From NCBI GenBank assembly GCA_009801015.1, contig VHZZ01000043.1:121746-143839 (forward strand): DNA of 22,094 bases, given 5' to 3'. The position numbers and the translations under genes are program-made. Below the pieces are notes generated by a model. It saw only the letters and a program-made list of their open reading frames with translations, ran no database searches and was not told the DNA's origin. This document shows positions 1-10,212 of the stretch, one piece after another (positions within the stretch are counted from its first letter, which is position 1; every line of letters starts with the position of its first letter). This stretch comes from Silene noctiflora. Taxonomy: Eukaryota > Streptophyta > Magnoliopsida > Caryophyllales > Caryophyllaceae.

Positions 1-1140
1 TGCAAAACAACAAGTCATATGCAAACAACCCAAGATTACCCCTATAACATGCCTAAACCCTTCCCTTAATGCTACAAGGGAGCCCCCATCATCCTAGCAA
101 CACACTACTCACACATGATTGAAGTAAACATGGCTAAACATGCAAAGGATGAACAAAGATGGAAGATTGGCATGATAAACACAAATATAAAGCAAAGATA
201 AACAAGGAAAGTAAATAAATTGACAAATAAGACAACTTAGATGAGAAATGATACCAAAAGGTGAGAACTTTGGATTGAATTAGGGAAGATCTTCACAAAT
301 CTTCAATTACAACCCAATAATAAGAACACCAACTAAGATAAACTAAGATTTCTAGGCTAAATTATTGGAAGATTAAGTACTAATTAGGGAATGATTAAGG
401 GAGTGATTAAGGTTAATTGCATAAAACTAGGCTAAACTAGATCTAGGATTCTGTGTATACAAATGAATTAAGGAGGGGTATATATAGTTTCCCTCGAAAT
501 GGGCCTAAAACAAGAGAAATGATAAGAAAATGCGGGCTTGCGCTCCCAGCCGGCCGGCCGGCTGCCGGTCTGGTGACCCGGCTGGGAGTCTTCTGCTNCA
601 AAGTTGAACTTCAAAAGTCATCAGGTAGGCGTAGCCGGTGGGCCGGCTGCCGGTGCACCCACCGGTTACGAGCACTCCAGAGCCACTTCTAAATTGTCTT
701 CAAATTTTGGTTAAGTATGAAAATTGTGACCCAGCCGGTCGACCGGCTGACGATGCATCGGCTGTGATCACTCTTGTGCATCTTTTCTTCATCAGCAGGT
801 GCTCCCAGCCGGCCGGACGGCTGTCGGTCTGGGGACCGGCTGAGAACGCACCAGAAGCCTTCAAAACTTGTGCTTTGATAGTTGGCTAAGTATGGAATTT
901 GGGTCCCAACCGGCTGGGAGCCCATTTTAGCTCAAATCTTCCTCTTTTCCCTTGGTTTCTTCATACTTGCTCCTTTTTGCTCCCGTCTCTTGATTTCCAC
1001 CTCGAATCCTGCAATAAGAGGTATATACTCATAGAATGCGCAATGCGGGTACAAANTGCATATAAGGGGCTAAAAACCGACTCAAATCGAGTCGGAATGC
1101 AAGGTAAAAGAGGGTAAAAACAAGCCAACATAATCATACA
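1..1140. repeat. Repetitive DNA, probably non-coding part of a retroelement
   Basis: No coding sequence can be supported here. The left 450 bases are A-rich and the middle carries a GC-rich palindrome cluster (separate entry). The right end holds a perfect 7-bp stem (CCGACTC ... GAGTCGG, 1077-1095). Two single N bases (598, 1056) suggest difficult assembly. Base composition changes sharply from the low-GC flanks. A retrotransposon untranslated region or LTR piece is my inference; no protease, reverse transcriptase or integrase motif is visible, and no LTR pair can be seen inside the window. Confidence 0.35.
540..925. repeat. Cluster of GC-rich CCGGC palindromic modules
   Basis: Five modules built on CCAGCCGG...CCGGCTG occur at about 545-590, 626-680, 728-772, 805-853 and 902-924. 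Most contain self-complementary stretches such as GCCGGCCGGC or CCGGTCGACCGG. The sequence before two of them is shared as well (a TTAAGTATG / CTAAGTATG block followed by GTGACCC or GGGTCCC), so the array looks like a degenerate tandem expansion. Reading frames crossing it are by-products of the repeat and are not called as genes. Confidence 0.6.
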
Positions 1141-1849
1141 TCAGATATAACTCATGAAATGACCCAGAGACGTGGTAGAAAAAGTAGTAGGAAAAAAACA
1201 TGACCCGGTACGACATCTCAAACGGCTCAAATTAAAGTGTATATAATAGACGATTTTCGGGATTTCATGGTCCCGAAACAAAAATGTCGTATATCATACG
1301 AAAATTTTCCTGGGGCAAATAAAACAACCACGACAAATTTTTAGAAGTAACGTAGGATATTTGAGGGTGTCTGATTTTTATGATATTCTTTGAATTTCGC
1401 CAATATGCTTTCGTCCCATTTATATTTGTCCCGTCTTAAATTTAAGATGCATAATACCGTTTTTGTGGAGTTTGTGAAACGCAGGATGTGGCTCATTTAG
1501 CCTTCCATATTTTACTGTCAACACTAATACGGAGTTCCATTCAATCCATCCCCAATATTCTCATAAACCCTTCATTTATTTTGTAAGTAATTTGATTTTT
1601 TTTTGTTGAATTTGTTTTATTTCATTTTAGTTACGAATATATAGGTTATTTTTTCAGTGCGCATCAATCACTTGTTTACCTTTTATATTCCTTGTGAGCT
1701 GTGGCGGGTACTTTAATTAAAGTTAAACGAACGATTGAGACGGATATTCCCGGAGATGGCCTGGTGGGTATTTTAATTAATGATTAGAACGGAACGAGTA
1801 CTGGATTTAAGTCTTAATTTTGTATTCATCTGGTTAAATTCAAGTCTTT
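1141..1849. other. AT-rich intergenic DNA, no gene seen
   Basis: Nothing coding is supported. The stretch is AT-rich, with poly-T tracts. A 20-bp direct repeat with a few mismatches occurs 60 bp apart (1701-1720 and 1761-1780, sharing GGGTA and TTTAATTAA). The right part may contain the LEC14B promoter, but no TATA box stands out. Confidence 0.5.
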
Positions 1850-1874
1850 CATTATATTTTACTTATGCAATTGA

Positions 1875-1970
1875 TTAGGTTTCAAATGATGATTCATGTC
1901 GTGTCGGACCCATAATCATTTTGGTATTAAGGCTCTGATGTTGTTGTTGTTGTTGTCGTCGTTGTTGTAA
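1875..1970 (+). repeat. SINE 3' end with (TTG)n tail
   Basis: The order of elements matches the 3' end of plant tRNA-derived SINEs as I know them: GGTTTCAAATGATGATTCAT, then a CGGACCCATAATCATTTTGG block, then ATTAAGGCTCTGATG, then a TTG trinucleotide tail (about 1939-1968) interrupted by CGTCGTC. No clear pol III A and B boxes were found upstream, so this is probably truncated. It ends about 35 bases before the LEC14B start codon and is therefore likely to be part of that gene's leader. Confidence 0.5.
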
Positions 1971-2001
1971 TAGGGTAGGTGGGTAAGGGATTAGTGGTAC
2001 A

Positions 2002-5000
2002 ATGCCAAGGTCAAAGAGAAGTAGCAAGTATTGCAGTGAAGGAACTAGCAGTAGTGGTACTGGTACTGGTACTGGTACTGGTACCAGTGACCGCGAATTT
2101 GACAGCGATATTATTCAACTTACCAAGCTAAGATCAAGACCCAGTAAGTATATGAATGGTAGGATTAATGGGAAATGTGATAATTGGGTATCACCTGTGA
2201 AAATGCTGGCTGCCCGAGAGTGTAATTATTCTACGAGGTCTAAGTTTGCGGCTTCAGATGGTTGCCATGTTGTTAGTCGGTATCTGCCCGTTAATGGACC
2301 TTTTTTGGTTGATCAAATGGAAAGTAGTGCGTATGTCTCCCAATTTTCGCCTGATGGATCGTTGCTAGTTGCAGGATGTCAGGTACTTGGCAGTTGGCAC
2401 TACTCTCTTTGATTTTGTGATGTATGTTTGGTGAAGGTTTAGTTTTCAGCATATTTTTTGCCTATACAGGGAAGTCGTATACGGGTGTACAATGTGGAAA
2501 ATGGGTGGAAGGTTCACAAAGATATAATGGCAAAAAGCCTGCGTTGGACGATAACTGATACATGCCTTTCTCCTGATCAGCGGTTCCTTGTAAGTCCCTG
2601 TTGGTTTATGTGCTATCTTTGAGGACGGTTTATTGTTGCAGCAACTAAGCAACTATACTCCCTCAGCTTACCCAATTTCTATTTACGAATACTCGAGAAG
2701 ACTTGTGTGTCATTATAATTTTATGGAGTTTTGCACTGAGTGTTTTATTTGCTCCTTTGTGTGTGTTGCTTGTTAAGTTGATTTGTGATTTAATATTTGA
2801 TGATTTGGTGAATCTATGTAACGCTTATGATGTTTTGCCCGGTGTTACTAAAATGTTCCACAAGATTAACCTCTGTTTTCTTTCGTGGGAGATCTTTTTG
2901 TTACGAATTTAGCAGACTAATTTTTGGCTGGCTTTAAATAGTGCATGATGTTGAATGTTGCTCATCATGTAAAGTCTTACTTTGGCGAGCAAGTCTTGGT
3001 CACCTCTGCTGTTTCAAACTTCCAGTTGATATCTCCTTATGAAATGGCAAAGCTATCTAGTGTGATGCCTTGGTGTCTTGGAATTTACTGAAACTTTGTT
3101 TGACTATTTTCTTATGTATCCTTTCTGGCACAGAAGTTATATTAGTCAGGTGTGTGTGGTTAGCAATATGAAGTTGGAGGAACAATAATCCTCCGTTTCC
3201 GTCCTACAAGGCATATTAAATTTTTTCTAACATAAGAAATATTTGGAGGGGTAACGCACTTATTCCACTACGCCTTCCCTCCCTTTCCCTTCCCTCTACC
3301 CACTCCCCTCTCCTTCCTTCCTCTTTTAGTATCCAAAACACACCCTTATTGTGCCTGGAGGCCAGTTGACACTGACAGTTTGATATACTAATTTGGTTAC
3401 GTATGATGGCAAGTTGACTGTTCTTTTGGTGATTGATATACTGAACTTGATTTAATAACTACTTGATGAGTGATGTGTTATTAATTCTTATGAGCAACTG
3501 CAGATTTATTCAAGCATGTCACCGATAGTTCATATAGTTAACGTGGAATCAGGAGTTAAAGAATCTCTTGCAAATGTTACGGTATGTATCAACTGGCTTG
3601 AGATATCTTTTTCATTTCGGTTCTCTTGGACATTTACAAAAACTAAGATACAGTTGCTTTCACATAAATTTTCTTTAGCAATTGCAGAAGTATTTTTCTC
3701 CACTTCTTATATCTTCTCATGGTTTTTTTTTTGGGGAAAATAAATAAGCATCTTCTCCCTTAACCCGTAGATAAGTAGATCATGTTATTAGAACAATGGG
3801 AAAAGTTAGAGAAACCTTCGCTGATGAATTTTGCCACTTTGGAACTATTGCGATAGTAATATGGTTTGAATTTCATCTTCAAATTACAAAAACAAGTGTG
3901 ACGGGTTCAAACAAGTGTCAACGAGCACCCTACTTTTTATGAATTATTATCAAGCAACAATGACGCCTTCCTAAGTACTTACGTGCTTCTTTACATTTAT
4001 CGAGGATGAACATTGACCGACGTAGTTTTTTGTGCTTACAATTCTCTTGGGTGAAAATTCAATGATCATTGTTTCATAAATTCTTAAAAATATAGGGAGT
4101 AATATAAACTATCAAAATTTATACCTCGTAGGATGTAGACAATAGAAATTGTGAAATGTATGTATTGGAGAAATTGTGTTTCATAATCTGTTTAATATGC
4201 AGTAGTTCATATGTAATTTTGGAAGAGAGATAAAGACAATTAATAAGCTTATTGTGTGCCTAGACAATTAATTACCTTTAATTGTCCTGCTCTTTACAGG
4301 AAATTCATGAAGGTCTTAACTTCGCCATGGAAAATGATGATAGTGATGAATATATATCTGGGATCTTTTCGGTGAAGTTCTCTACAGATGGACGAGAGAT
4401 TGTTGCTGCAAGTAGTGATAGTGCTATATATGTTTACGATCTCTCAACTAACCAGTGTACTCTTCGACTATTTGCTCATGAGGTAACTTGTTGCTGTTCA
4501 GACAAATAGTTTTGGTATACTTCTTTATTTTTTTTATCCCTGTTACAAAGTTTTGTTGAGCATAATAAAGTTGTTGGCTGTTTGCAGGATGATGTAAATA
4601 CAGTTTGTTTTGCTGATGAATCGGGTCATCTGATGTATTCTGGAAGTGATGATACCTTTTGCAAAGTAAGCTGCCTTGCTTGTTCTTCTAGATATCTGAT
4701 ATGCTTAGCGCCTAAGTTCCTACCCTACCCTGTTCCTGTACAATATTGGGCTGCTCTCTGCTGTTTATGTGATTGAAACGGTTAGACTTGGCGTTAGGCC
4801 TTTTGTTAATACATGTCCATGCCTGATTTTCTTGGAGCATCTTGATTTCCTACCATCTGATGAGCCAATACACGTCCACGCTACTGCCTTTCCCCCATTC
4901 TTGTGTCCATCCCAATCTCGGAGTTAATCCGGGGACTGATGTAACAGGGAGTCATTCATAGACACTTGCAACTTCCCTATTCTTGTGTCCATCACAATAG

Positions 5001-7935
5001 CTGCTCTTTTTAAAGTATATATAATGTGTAATTGTGTAAGACTAATTCCCAAGATATTTTTAAAAAAAAAAAAAAAAAGTAGGATTATATCTTAAGAACA
5101 CTGCATTGTTTCACCTTTAGTAACTTTATGCCCTGCGATTACTGAAGGATGAAATGTTGAAGGATGTTGTAATTTCTTAAAATGCATTTCCTCGTGGCTG
5201 CACTCATGAATCATGAGATTTCCCGATTCGAGCTATATAATGTCTGATTGTCTTCATATAGTGCTATTGAAAATCAATAATTAACAAAATAACCTGAGGG
5301 TGACGAAGTTTGTTCTTAGATAATTTTCTGCATCTTGAGCCAAGGATATCTGATTTATAGGTATGGGATAGGCGGTGCCTTAATGCGAGAGGACGGCCTG
5401 CTGGAACTTTAGTTGGTCATTTAGAAGGAATTACTTTCATAGACAGTCGTGGAGATGGGCGTTACTTAATATCAAATGGAAAAGATCAAACTATTAAACT
5501 ATGGGATATTAGGAAAATGTCTTCCAACTCAAAGACCAGGTATGTGTTTGTGATCATACATGTATATTCTCGTCTAGCACAATACTTTATTCTCTTTGAA
5601 GCTTGTCAGTGTGTTTGTTGGCGTTGTTCACAATAATTGTCTAGATTGAGAGAACTTTTGTGTTTTTTCTCACCCTTATTAGCTAATTTACTATCTGCTT
5701 TCAACATGATGAGGTTTTTCCCTTTGATGTCTCGTGGAAAATGATAGGGTGCCACCGGGTGGTGCCCAATCTCGGTGCCACCCTCTCACATGCAGTCATG
5801 CACCCCTTATTATTGGGGTCCCTACTTATTGCACGCGAGAGGGTGACGCCGAGATTGAGCGCCACCCGGTGGCGCTAACTCATTTTCCCTCGTTGATTGC
5901 CGATGTCTTAGAATTAAGCAGAGATCTGAAAAGAGATGGCCTTTAACTAGTTATTTGTTAAGATGTTCGTATGTTGTTTAGTCTGTCACATGTTTGCTGT
6001 AGACACCATTATGATTCTTGTGGATTCCTTTTTGTCAGTTCTGCACACCGAAATTATAACTGGGATTACAGATGGATGGAGTACCCCGCACATCGTAGAA
6101 AGATGAAGCACCCTAAAGATCAGTCCGTGGAAACATATCGAGGTCACTCTGTCCTCCGCACACTTATACGCTGTCACTTCTCACCAGAATTCAGGTAACT
6201 TATACTCTTGATGGTAATGTCCCGTTGCTTATAGTTACTTGACGGTTTCAAAGGATGATTCATGTTAGCAGTTTACAAGTCATTTTGGGATGAAGCCCCT
6301 GAAAATTTAACACCCGAGTATAATGAGATATATTCATTTATTTCAACAAACATGGTAGTTCCATGAATTTGATTGTTACATATCAAGCAAATCGTGTTTG
6401 ATCAGCAATTTGTTTTACATATTATCTATGAAATACAATGGACACTGTAGTAGTTGAACTGCATCTGCTTTCCGGAATCACAGGGAAGTTAGCTTCCTGA
6501 AACAAGAGCTTTTCTTAACCATTATTTTGCCTTCACTTATTCATGGAATTTGTTTTTATGTAGATGGTTTTGGCAAATAATTTCAGACCATTTAAAAAAA
6601 ATCGATTTTTTGTTTCAGCTAGAGTAACTTAGAAATGAAGTCTTAGTCAACCAAAACATGTGGCGTGGTTCTATGCTTTTGTATGCCAATAAAAAGGCTT
6701 ATAGCTCTGCAGTGTATGCACTACAATTTGTATGAACATGCTTTTACGAAAATTGGACCATTTGCTCATTGTTGGTATCGTGTGCCTGTTGCAGCACTGG
6801 TCAAAAGTACATCTACACCGGATCAAATGATGGGGCTGTCTATATCTATGATTTGGTGAGCAATTACATTTTTAGCTACTTAATACTCCGAAAATTAAAT
6901 CTCATATTTCTTGTGACCATATGGTTTCTAAGTTGAATGATGCTTTAGCCCTTCACTTGTGTTGCATTCCGGGTTATGAAAGACAATGCATCGTTAATTG
7001 CTGCCATGTTGGTCAAACATATGGAATATGGATGTGTTCTTACGTGGCGTTATTTATTTTGACTGAGTTGGACTGTGTTTTGCACTTTCTTATCAAATGA
7101 CAACTTTTGGGTGTGGTTTGATCCGTTTAAGATAGAAAGCTTTTGACGACTCTTACGAGATTAAGAAGTGTAGTAGGGCTGATAATTTTTAGATACAATT
7201 CCCTTTTTGTGCTGTTGAATGGATCCTTACATCCAGAAACTGAATGGAGACTATCAAATGGGTGTGATTGTGGCTGAATATTCCCTCCAGTTGAATGGCG
7301 GAATTGTAGATTTGTGCTCTTTGATTTCTTTCTTTTGCTTTGCTTGAAGATGTATGTAGTAATCCGTTTGGTTAAACATTTAAATCAACTCTCGCTTCTG
7401 AAAAAATATACTGCTATGCCTCGTGGAATTACTTATCAAAAATATGATGTCCCTGCACTGTGCAATTATGCAACACTATGAGTCTCTCTTGTTATGTTCT
7501 TGTGGGTATTCGTTAATGACTTTTGTCACGACTGTTGTACATTTTTATTCTGTTTGTTCGTTTACTGCTTTTGTCACGAATGCCATACATTTTTATTTTG
7601 CTTGTGTCCTAGTAAACTCTTTCTGAATCTATTGCTGTCATTATACCTTTACTTTGTGGCTGTCGCCATTCGTTTTTCTGTAATCTCCTGATTTTTTTTT
7701 TTTTTTTACTTTAGTTTGACGGTTACATATTTTTTAACCATAGGTGAGTGGTGATGTGGTAGCCAAGCTTGACAATCATGAAGACACAGTGAGGGATTGC
7801 AGCTGGCATCCTTACTATCCGACACTAGTAAGTTCTTCATGGGACACAATGATCGTCAGATGTGAATATACTGGTGATCCCGAGACTCCATCCCCTATTC
7901 GACGCAGAACTCGTCGCAGGAGACAGATCGTTTAA
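2002..7935 (+). CDS. LEC14B: LEC14B-like WD40-repeat protein (DCAF candidate)
   Basis: Nine exons: 2002-2382, 2470-2589, 3504-3581, 4300-4482, 4588-4665, 5361-5539, 6039-6194, 6795-6855 and 7744-7935. All introns are GT-AG. The joined frame is 475 codons, about the length known for LEC14B proteins. An in-frame TAA at 1987 supports this ATG. After a low-complexity N-terminus with Gly-Thr repeats (residues 19-28) come WD40 blades, including FSPDGSLLVAG, VKFSTDGREIVAAS, MYSGSDDTFCKVWD and IKLWDIR. Two WDxR boxes (WDRR 282-285, WDIR 328-331) lie in consecutive blades. In DCAF11/WDR23-type proteins such boxes dock on DDB1 of CUL4 ubiquitin ligases, so a substrate-receptor role is inferred; the plant substrate is unknown to me. 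The last blade reads SWDTMIVRCEY, with Cys where I expect Trp. The C-terminus is strongly basic. Confidence 0.93.
2056..2088 (+). repeat. (GGTACT)n coding microsatellite
   Basis: Five consecutive six-base units, the last changed to GGTACC, encode alternating Gly-Thr in the N-terminal tail of the LEC14B protein. Unit number is a multiple of three bases, so slippage would change length without breaking the frame. Confidence 0.85.
5736..5888. mobile_element. Fold-back MITE in LEC14B intron 6
   Basis: The two ends are inverted copies over roughly 55-60 bp. GGAAAATGA begins the left arm and TCATTTTCC ends the right arm; inside both arms lie CCACCGGGTGG (or its complement), CAATCTCGG and CACCCTCTC. 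A 5-bp direct repeat CTCGT (5731-5735 and 5889-5893) flanks it and may be the target duplication. The loop of about 30 bp shows no coding capacity. The superfamily is not assigned. It lies wholly within the intron between the exons ending at 5539 and starting at 6039. Confidence 0.7.
7512..7608. repeat. Tandem 48-bp repeat, two copies, LEC14B intron 8
   Basis: Two adjacent units with period 48 share CTTTTGTCACGA near their start and ACATTTTTATT in the middle, differing at a minority of positions. They lie in the last intron, upstream of a long poly-T run (7692-7707) near the acceptor. Confidence 0.7.
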
Positions 7936-8880
7936 GTTTGTCTTTCGACTGCCATGACTATATGAGTTTCCGCATCCAGGGTTTTCATTCTGCACGACAA
8001 AATCCTGCTGTACAGAATCCAGTTGTTCAGGCAAGTAACAGTTTCATTCATTTCTTTTCATTATCATTGGAAAGAATGAACGAATTGATTCTATTTCGAT
8101 TTGTAGTTTTTGTATTCAATGATTAGGAGAAATCAACATAGAACTTGAATTAGCATGTCGGAAGTAATATTACGTAATTGCAATAAATTTCCCTTTTTAA
8201 CCGATGAAAACTCTGTTTCGTACCTGTTTGTATCTTCTTGTGATCAGCATGTAGATTATCGAAAATATATAAAACAATACTACGGAAGTTTATCAAGAAA
8301 ATTTATTCGACATGAATATATGCAAGAAATCCGTTTATCATTTCAGTTTAAACTTCAATTAATCGATAATTTGCTGTCCTCTATTTTTTCTGGTATTCTG
8401 TTATAATTTCTGTGTTATGTCTTTCGGGTCACTTTCTCTTAATTTGTAAAAAGAGAATCGGTCTGTTTCAACAGATCTCGGTCATTGATTCCGTCAAAAA
8501 CAAAGATCCTAAAATTAAAAGACGGTTTCATCAAAATGAGCTCGATCATGACTCGATCTCTATATTTATATGCCAAAAATAGCATTTCTTTTGTCATGAA
8601 TAATCTTTTAGATAAAGTCTCCTAATTTTTCTCAATAATTTACGGTGTCTTATGTCACAACCAACGGATTATTTACCTTATTATCATTTATCATTCAACC
8701 ATTATATTTCGTAAGCTAATTAACTAAGATATTTTTAATATTAATAAAGGAGACGGAATCGTAAAATTGTTAGAAAGAAGAAAAAATTGCACAAAAATAA
8801 ATCAAACAAAATCCTTTTATTATCCTCTCACCTTTCTTTTGAGGAGGTAAAATCCTCCAAAGAGAGGGAAGAAATTTTAA
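7936..8880. other. LEC14B 3' region and AT-rich intergenic DNA
   Basis: The first one to two hundred bases are probably the LEC14B 3' untranslated region. The rest is AT-rich with no supported gene. A GAGGAG...CTCC hairpin occurs near 8840-8860. An 83-codon open frame at 8155-8406 shows no family resemblance and is treated as chance. Confidence 0.5.
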
Positions 8881-8885
8881 TGTGA

Positions 8886-8894
8886 AATATAAAC
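8886..8894 (+). promoter_or_regulatory. Candidate TATA box for the PNRC-like gene
   Basis: AATATAAAC lies about 130 bases before the ATG at 9022, a plausible distance for a leader of about 100 bases. Only the motif and its position support this. Confidence 0.3.
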
Positions 8895-9021
8895 ACAATT
8901 TTCCTCGACATCGTAAAATTCTTGTTAAAATTTCATCCCTCGTTTCGTTTCCCTCAAATACGATACTAAATCGATTTATCAATTTGAGGGAAACATTGAA
9001 ATTATTTCATAATTAGCGGTC

Positions 9022-9384
9022 ATGGGTACAAAAGTATTATATCCCCATGATTTCTTACAAAATCAACATAGCGGGTCGTTATCGATTGTACATCAAAATC
9101 ACATAAGGGGTGCTTGTGTGAAATTTTCGAAAAGAAAACGTTCAACGACACCGAAGAGAGGGTTAACAAGACAAATAATTTTGCTTACGCGAGGCGAATC
9201 GTTAGAGAAATTACAGAAAATTAATGCTGAAAATAATGTTTCGGTACAAAATTATGCAGGGTCGGCTTTTGTCGTCTCACCGTCACCCGATTCACTCCCT
9301 TTGCCTTCATTCTCGACAAAGGGTGGTTCAAATCATAGTTCCGCCACTAGAGATTTAAGACGTTTACTTGGTCTTGAATTTTAA
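9022..9384 (+). CDS. Small PNRC-like protein (possible decapping co-activator)
   Basis: One intronless frame of 120 residues. Three blocks mark it as real: TRGESL at 56-61, YAGSAF then SPSPDSLPLPSFS at 78-98, and a C-terminal ATRDLRRLLGLE at 108-119. The middle block resembles the short linear motif of animal PNRC proteins (a Tyr-Ala-Gly start, then Ser-Pro-Ser and Leu-Pro-x-Pro), which binds DCP1 and stimulates mRNA decapping. The C-terminal block is, from memory, typical of the plant relatives. There is a basic stretch at 35-46 (KFSKRKRSTTPK) and the rest looks disordered. A role in mRNA decay, in P-bodies or nucleus, is inferred from motif resemblance only. It lies 1.1 kb downstream of LEC14B on the same strand with its own apparent promoter. 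Confidence 0.75.
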   Translation: MGTKVLYPHDFLQNQHSGSLSIVHQNHIRGACVKFSKRKRSTTPKRGLTRQIILLTRGESLEKLQKINAENNVSVQNYAGSAFVVSPSPDSLPLPSFSTKGGSNHSSATRDLRRLLGLEF

Positions 9385-9778
9385 TTTTAATTTTTATTTG
9401 TGGTCGACAAAATTCGTCGTATTAATTGTAAATCATAACTAACAAATGTAAACAATTCCCATGACACATTGCATTTAATCAAAGATTAGAAGTATATCAG
9501 GAGACATTTGTGATGCAAATTACAAATTTAAAATAGAATTTTTATTTGTTTTTAAATTTTAGTTTTATGCAATTTGTCTTGGGTTGTAATTCTTGTATCT
9601 TAGTAATTATTCACATTTTGATGAATTTTTTTTATTATTAAAATTATTAGATTTTGTTATACAGGTTGTCAAATTTTCTTATTCTTTCATATTCCGTATT
9701 TCATTTGCTTTAAGTTTAAGACGAGTTTTTTTTGACAAGGTAAGAAAAGTAGATTGATCATCTATGAATAGAAACAAC
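9385..9778. other. 3' region of PNRC-like gene, AT-rich
   Basis: AT-rich sequence with no coding potential. The proximal part probably holds the 3' untranslated region. Poly-T tracts near 9726-9733 are the only visible structure. Confidence 0.4.
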
Positions 9779-9965
9779 TTATCTCATTCATTTGTTTACC
9801 TTTTTATATTGAGAACATTTTTATAATGATAATTTAATTATTCACAAAACCTAACTGCCCACTTATCAATCAACAACAACACCCGCAAATGATCCCTTCT
9901 CTTTTCTTGATTTTTGTGCCAAAATCAAAGGTAACAAATGACCGGGACGACGGACGGAGGGAGTA
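9779..9965. mobile_element. Degenerate Stowaway-type MITE
   Basis: The right end reads AAAGGTAACAAATGACC followed by GGACGGAGGGAGTA, the usual Stowaway terminal sequence. The left end, TCTCATTCATTTGTTTACC, is its diverged complement. Length is about 187 bp, and TA at the borders fits the TA target preference. The internal part is AT-rich and non-coding. Confidence 0.55.
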
Positions 9966-10050
9966 GAACAAAACAATTTTACATTTTTTTTTTTGGCTAA
10001 ATAGGGTTATTTGACAATTTTACAAAACCTAATGTCCACTTCTCATTGAA

Positions 10051-10212
10051 GACGGACACTATCCGTCACAAGCTGAAGACGGATAATACTCCTCTCACAA
10101 TATGCAAGTGGCACTAAATATGGATGCTCCATTATCCACCCAGTTGTCCTCCCACTTGCTTTATTGTGAGGGGACACTATCCGTCTTCAGCTTGTGACGG
10201 ATACTGTCCATC
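10051..10212. mobile_element. Fold-back MITE with ~60-bp inverted arms
   Basis: The left arm (10051-10111) begins GACGGACACTATCCGTC and the right arm (10152-10212) is its inverted copy. The shared core ATCCGTCACAAGCTGAAGAC matches exactly; the inner parts differ by a few substitutions and small indels and end in GCAAGTGG / CCACTTGC. A loop of about 40 bp separates them. Each arm itself starts with a small palindrome (GACGGA ... TCCGTC). No transposase is present. Family unassigned. Confidence 0.7.

Noticed and set aside
453..1117. Several short frames across the GC-rich repeat
   Set aside because: They arise from the palindromic modules, are open on both strands, and include N bases. No retroelement protein motif is seen.
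5734..5946. 70-codon frame in LEC14B intron 6
   Set aside because: It is almost wholly made of the fold-back MITE arms.
8010..8045. Possible 3' untranslated intron donor after LEC14B (CAG then GCAAGT)
   Set aside because: It would need a GC-AG intron and no matching acceptor is evident.
8155..8406. 83-codon frame between LEC14B and the PNRC-like gene
   Set aside because: AT-driven composition, no motif, and no plausible family.
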